Shown: positions 4,274-7,104 of the stretch, piece after piece
Layout of the letters: each line of letters starts with the position of its first letter
How positions within the stretch are numbered: position 1 is the first letter of the stretch
Origin: an uncultured Verrucomicrobiota bacterium
GTDB taxonomy: Bacteria > Verrucomicrobiota > Kiritimatiellia > RFP12 > UBA1067
DNA: 7,104 nt
Direction: 5' to 3'
Assembly (NCBI GenBank): GCA_945947925.1
Contig: CAMEZU010000095.1
Location: forward strand, 1-7,104
Notes under the pieces: model-generated
What the model saw: only the letters and a program-made list of their open reading frames with translations
Databases searched by the model: none
Told to the model about the DNA's origin: nothing
Program-made: the position numbers and the translations under genes

Positions 4274-5662
4274 ATGGCAGTTGATTTGGCACAGAAGGCT
4301 CAGAATTTCACGAACCGCGGACGTCAGGCTTTGGAATCCGGCCGATACGAGCTTGCGGTGGACATGCTGATGGAGGCCGTTTCGGCGGCGCCTGACGGAC
4401 TGGAGGCCCGCAAGCTTCTGCGCATCGCGCAGATCAAGAACTTTCAGCAGAACGGCAAGGTCGGCTTCGGTGCGAAGCTCGGCTACATGATGGACCGCAA
4501 CAAGATTATGAGCCTTGTCAAGAAGGGGCAGGGCGAGGAGGCGATGGCCGCGGCCGAAAAGCTTCTCTGCAAGAACCCGCTTGACGGCGACAACATTGAG
4601 GCGGCGGTCAAGGCCGCCGAGGCGGCCGGCAAGACGGACCACGCCGCCATCACGATTGAGGCCGCCTACGAGTGCAGCAACAAGGATCCGGCGCTTCTCG
4701 AGCGCGTCGCCACCTACTACCAGATGGCGCAGAAGTGGGACAAGGCGCGCGACGCCTACCGCAAGCTCGCCGAGGCCAAGCCGGGCGACCAGGAGATCCT
4801 GACGAAGCTGAAGAACACCGAGGCCAAGGCGACGATGAACGCCGGCTGGGAGCAGACCGCAGGCAAGAAGGGCGGCTTCCAGAACCTGATCGCCAACAAG
4901 GAGCAGGCGAAGAAGCTCGACGCGGCGAACAAGGCGGTTGTCACTGACGCCGATGCCGAGGTGCTCATCAAGGAGAAGCTCGAGCAGATTGCCAAGGAGC
5001 CGAAGAACATGAACGCGCGGCGTGCGCTGGCGCGACTCTACAACCAGAACAAGCGCTACGAAGAGGCCATCCAGTGCCTCAACGAGGCGATCGAGGCCGC
5101 CGGTTCGATGGACCCCGAGCTCGACCGCATGCTCTCGCAGACGACGATCCAGTATTACGACCAGCAGATTGAACTCTATCGCGCCGCCGGAGACGAAGAG
5201 ACTGCCGCCGCGCTCGAGGGCGACAAGAACCAGTTCGTGTTCGACGACCTCGCCTCGCGCGTCGAGCGCTATCCGAACGACCTGCACCTCCGCTACGAGC
5301 TCGGCGTCCAGTACTACACCTACGAGTACTACGACGAGGCCCTCGAGCATCTGCAGCTCGCCCAGAAGTCCCCGAAGGACCGCCTGTGGGCGCTCTACTA
5401 TCTCGCGATGTGCTTCCTGAAGAAGGATCAGACCGACATGGCGGTCATGCAGCTCGAGACGGCGCGTGACGCGCTGCCGACGATGGACGATCTCAAGAAG
5501 AAGGTCGTCTACCAGCTCGGCCTGTGCGCCGAGGCGTCCGGCGACCTCGAGAAGGCCTACCAGTATTACAAGGACGTCTATTCGTCGGATGTCGGCTTCG
5601 AGGACCTCTCCGAGCGCATGCTCTCGGTCTCGCAGGCGATCAAGAAGGCTCATCAGGGCTGA
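4274..5662 (+). CDS. Cytoplasmic tetratricopeptide-repeat protein
   Basis: This 462-residue, Ala-, Lys- and Glu-rich helical protein has no signal peptide or membrane segment, so it is probably cytoplasmic. TPR-like units are seen at about 7-40 (QALESGRYELAVDMLMEAVSAAP), 78-135, 140-170 (ATYYQMAQKWDKARDAYRKLAEAKPGD), 243-276 (ALARLYNQNKRYEEAIQCLNEAIEAAG), 336-366 (YELGVQYYTYEYYDEALEHLQLAQ), 370-400 (ALYYLAMCFLKKDQTDMAVMQLETA) and 410-437 (VVYQLGLCAEASGDLEKAYQYYKDV). A charged, probably coiled or disordered linker covers about 180-240. TPRs are protein-binding scaffolds, and I cannot name the partner. No enzymatic domain is visible. There is no Shine-Dalgarno site before ATG 4274; a GACAAT sequence 4 nt upstream is a weak -10 candidate. 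The gene may be read from the operon before it or start on its own. Confidence 0.85.
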   Translation: MAVDLAQKAQNFTNRGRQALESGRYELAVDMLMEAVSAAPDGLEARKLLRIAQIKNFQQNGKVGFGAKLGYMMDRNKIMSLVKKGQGEEAMAAAEKLLCKNPLDGDNIEAAVKAAEAAGKTDHAAITIEAAYECSNKDPALLERVATYYQMAQKWDKARDAYRKLAEAKPGDQEILTKLKNTEAKATMNAGWEQTAGKKGGFQNLIANKEQAKKLDAANKAVVTDADAEVLIKEKLEQIAKEPKNMNARRALARLYNQNKRYEEAIQCLNEAIEAAGSMDPELDRMLSQTTIQYYDQQIELYRAAGDEETAAALEGDKNQFVFDDLASRVERYPNDLHLRYELGVQYYTYEYYDEALEHLQLAQKSPKDRLWALYYLAMCFLKKDQTDMAVMQLETARDALPTMDDLKKKVVYQLGLCAEASGDLEKAYQYYKDVYSSDVGFEDLSERMLSVSQAIKKAHQG

Positions 5663-5691
5663 GCCGACGGCGAATTGAAAATGAAAAATTG

Positions 5692-5727
5692 AAAATGGAG
5701 AATGAAACCAAATTCATTCTCCATTTT
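5692..5727. terminator. AT-rich inverted repeat, probable bidirectional terminator
   Basis: Perfect 15-bp arms (5692-5706 and 5713-5727) enclose the loop ACCAAA. The left flank is A-rich and the right flank T-rich, so it fits termination of both the TPR gene (+) and the convergent tRNA gene (-). The whole stretch 5671-5746 is AT-rich and quasi-repetitive (variants of ATTGAAAATGRA on the left, TTCATTCT on the right). It stands out from the GC-rich genes around it. Confidence 0.75.
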
Positions 5728-5753
5728 TCATTCTTCATTCTACATTTGGGAAG

Positions 5754-5828
5754 TGGCAGCCCCAAGGAGAGTCGAACTCCTCTACCAAGCATGAAAAGCT
5801 CGTGTCCTAGCCGATAGACGATGGGGCC
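5754..5828 (-). tRNA. tRNA-Glu (anticodon UUC)
   Basis: The minus strand folds into a full cloverleaf of 75 nt with CCA encoded. The acceptor stem is GGCCCCA with TGGGGCT, the D arm begins GTCTATCGGC, and the anticodon stem CGAGC/GCTTG holds the loop TTTTCAT, giving UUC (Glu). The T arm is AGGAG-TTCGACT-CTCCT and the discriminator is G73. The first acceptor pair is G1-U72, a wobble, where tRNA-Glu usually has G1-C72. The gene is isolated, convergent with the TPR gene and divergent from dprA. Confidence 0.97.
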
Positions 5829-5844
5829 GTGTCAACGGAAAGAA

Positions 5845-5853
5845 AGTATATCA
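5845..5853 (-). promoter_or_regulatory. Extended -10 promoter of tRNA-Glu
   Basis: On the minus strand TGaTATACT is a good -10 hexamer (5850-5845) with the extended TG. Transcription would start near 5838, about 10 nt before the mature tRNA. TTGCAT on the minus strand (5874-5869) is at 18-bp spacing as a weak -35, and it overlaps the first codons of dprA. Confidence 0.6.
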
Positions 5854-5854
5854 T
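5849..5854 (+). promoter_or_regulatory. Possible -10 box of dprA
   Basis: TATCAT is an acceptable -10 hexamer placing the start near 5861. No clear -35 is seen at 17 bp (5826-5831, already in the tRNA gene). It overlaps the -10 of the divergent tRNA promoter, so the two could compete for polymerase. Confidence 0.35.
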
Positions 5855-5874
5855 AAAGTGCCGGGAGAATGCAA

Positions 5875-7011
5875 GTGGGAATGACGGATCGCGAGGCGTA
5901 TGTGGCGTTTAACCTGACGGAGCAGGTCGGATCGGTGAAGGTCGGACAGCTCGTCGAGCAGTTCGGGTCGGTGACGGCGGCCTGGGAGAACTATCCGAAG
6001 AAGGTGTCGCGGACGGGCGGCGAAGTCGACTGGCAGGCGGAGTTCAAGAAGGCCGAGAAATTCGGCGTGACGATCGTGACGCCGGCGGACGAGGCCTATC
6101 CCGAGATGTTGCGGACGGCGCCCGGCCGGCCTCTTGCGCTGTATGTGAAGGGCGATGTCGCGGCGCTGTCGAAGCCGGCCGTGGCAATCGTGGGGACGCG
6201 GCGGGTGACGCCGTACGGGGCCGACCAGGCGGCGAAGTTCGCGCACGACCTGGCGGCGAACGGCTGGATGATCCTGTCGGGACTCGCCCTCGGCGTCGAC
6301 GCGGAGGCCCATCGCGCCGCGCTGGACGCGGGCGGCGTGACGGTCGGCGTCCTCGGGTCTGGACTCGACCAGTTCTATCCGCCCGAGAACCGCGAACTCG
6401 CGCGTGAGATGGTCCGAAAGGGCGGCGCGGTGGTGAGCGAGTTCCCGTTCGGCCGCACGCCGGACACGCAGACGTTCCCGCAGCGCAACCACGTCGTGGC
6501 CGCGCTGGCGAAAGGGGTCCTGGCGATCGAGGCACCGCCCAAAAGCGGCACGCTCATCACGACGGGCATTGCGGCGGATCTCGGACGCACGGTGATGGCG
6601 GTCCCCGGACGCGTTGACAGCCGCTCGTCCGCCGGGTGCCTCGCGCTGATCCGCGACGGAGCGCGGCTCGTGCGCCATGCGCGCGACGTCGAGGAGGAGT
6701 TGTGCGGATTTCTTCCGGGACTCGAACAGCCGCTGGCGAAGAAGGCGGGCGCGAAGGCGAAGAAGGCCGACGCAGTGCGGGACGAGGCGTCCGCGCCTGC
6801 GGTCCGCGCGGCCTGTCCGCCGCCGCCGTTCAGCCTGGAGGAGGCGCTGGTGATGAAGCATGTGGACGCCGAGGGCGTTTCGATGGACCGGCTCGTGCAG
6901 CTGACGAAGCTCCCTGCGGCGAAGGTGAATGCGCTGTGCATGGCGCTTCGCCTCAAGGGACGCGTCCGTTTCTTCCCCGGAAACCGCGTCGCCCTGCCCC
7001 GCGCCAGTTGA
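5875..7011 (+). CDS. dprA: DNA-processing protein DprA (Smf)
   Basis: DprA binds incoming single-stranded DNA during natural transformation, protects it and loads RecA. It is widespread also in bacteria not known to be competent. With GTG 5875 as residue 1 (378 aa) the order is an N-terminal helical domain (about 4-60), a Rossmann-like DprA core (about 85-275) and a C-terminal winged-helix-like domain (about 317-374). They are joined by an Ala/Lys linker (289-300, KKAGAKAKKADA). Core motifs: AIVGTRRVTPYG (104-115), SGLALGVDAEAHRAAL (135-150), VLGSGLDQFYP, SEFPFG, FPQRNHVVAALA, EAPPKSGTLIT (219-229) and AVPG. Deviations are FPQRNH for the usual FPxRNR and SAGCLALIRDGA where many have GxNxLI. 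GGGAG (5863-5867) lies 7 nt before GTG 5875. ATG 5881, where homologues often start (MTDREA), and ATG 5869 are alternatives. Confidence 0.95.
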   Translation: MGMTDREAYVAFNLTEQVGSVKVGQLVEQFGSVTAAWENYPKKVSRTGGEVDWQAEFKKAEKFGVTIVTPADEAYPEMLRTAPGRPLALYVKGDVAALSKPAVAIVGTRRVTPYGADQAAKFAHDLAANGWMILSGLALGVDAEAHRAALDAGGVTVGVLGSGLDQFYPPENRELAREMVRKGGAVVSEFPFGRTPDTQTFPQRNHVVAALAKGVLAIEAPPKSGTLITTGIAADLGRTVMAVPGRVDSRSSAGCLALIRDGARLVRHARDVEEELCGFLPGLEQPLAKKAGAKAKKADAVRDEASAPAVRAACPPPPFSLEEALVMKHVDAEGVSMDRLVQLTKLPAAKVNALCMALRLKGRVRFFPGNRVALPRAS

Positions 7012-7012
7012 G

Positions 7013-7060
7013 GTACTCGGTCAGTCAACACCGCGCCAGCGGTGTTGACTGACCGAGTAC
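7013..7060. repeat. Perfect 22-bp inverted repeat after dprA
   Basis: Arms 7013-7034 and 7039-7060 are exact reverse complements around the loop GCCA, starting one base after the dprA stop codon. In RNA this would be a very stable hairpin. No T-tract follows on the plus strand (AACCGCTC), and only a few T occur on the other side. It is therefore a hairpin-type terminator at best, or a repeat or binding site. It is the largest perfect palindrome in the window. Confidence 0.9.
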
Positions 7061-7079
7061 AACCGCTCAAGGGTCCTGC

Positions 7080-7104
7080 TTGACACAAGTGGGTATAGTT
7101 GGTA
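7080..7104 (+). promoter_or_regulatory. Promoter cut by the right edge of the window
   Basis: A consensus TTGACA (7080-7085) is followed by exactly 17 bases and then TA at 7103-7104, where a -10 box would start. The TGg before it (7100-7102) gives the same TGgTA as in the extended -10 of the lpxC-like promoter. The rest of the -10 and the gene it serves lie beyond the window. Confidence 0.5.

Noticed and set aside
4256..5653. Minus-strand open frame of 465 codons opposite the TPR gene
   Set aside because: It mirrors the TPR gene almost exactly and is a Leu/Val/Arg-rich low-complexity product. The plus frame has readable TPR units.
5830..5835. TTGACA on the minus strand as -35 of a promoter
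   Set aside because: It lies just before the tRNA 5' end; the matching -10 would be inside the tRNA. It is more likely a chance match, and a better -10 is at 5845-5850.
5851..6861. Minus-strand open frame of 336 codons opposite dprA
   Set aside because: Arg/His-rich antisense product with no motif, covering dprA motifs on the other strand and beginning inside them.

Overview
The window is GC-rich, gene-dense chromosomal DNA from a diderm (Gram-negative) bacterium. It carries an LpxC-like lipid A enzyme, an LptE-like lipoprotein and a BamD-like protein, all of which imply an LPS-bearing outer membrane. The tail of a sodium-pumping decarboxylase suggests a fermentative anaerobe. The style of the BamD-like and TPR proteins, with the repeat-filled intergenic gaps, makes me favour the PVC group (Kiritimatiellota, or a neighbour in Verrucomicrobiota/Lentisphaerota). 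That placement is inference; no rRNA or other decisive marker is present.

Layout, left to right. The 3' end of a decarboxylase beta-subunit gene (1-309) is followed by a strong hairpin terminator. A gap of about 160 bp holds three tandem 23-25 bp repeats with a 13-bp palindrome, a second terminator-like hairpin and an extended -10 promoter. That promoter drives a divergent lpxC-like gene (469-1488). A G-rich short tandem repeat separates it from an ExoX/DnaQ-like 3'-5' exonuclease (1560-2342). The TGA stop of the exonuclease is also the TG of another extended -10 promoter. This second promoter opens a compact operon: BamD-like TPR protein, lptE (ATGA overlap) and a stand-alone Lrp/AsnC ligand-binding-domain protein (8-nt overlap). 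A C-rich 7-bp repeat array then precedes a cytoplasmic TPR protein (4274-5662). A 15-bp AT-rich hairpin separates this from a convergent tRNA-Glu(UUC) gene on the minus strand. A short divergent promoter region leads to dprA on the plus strand (about 5875-7011). The window ends with a perfect 22-bp inverted repeat and a promoter cut by the right edge.

Functionally, lpxC-like, bamD-like and lptE belong to outer-membrane construction (lipid A synthesis, beta-barrel insertion, LPS export). The exonuclease and DprA belong to DNA metabolism and uptake. I see no phage, transposase, CRISPR or defence module and no obvious new multi-gene system. The unusual material is mainly in the non-coding DNA: phased repeat arrays that begin inside stop codons, leaderless promoters with extended -10 boxes, and large hairpins. 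The main coding oddity is the LpxC homologue, whose zinc-ligand motifs deviate from the family.
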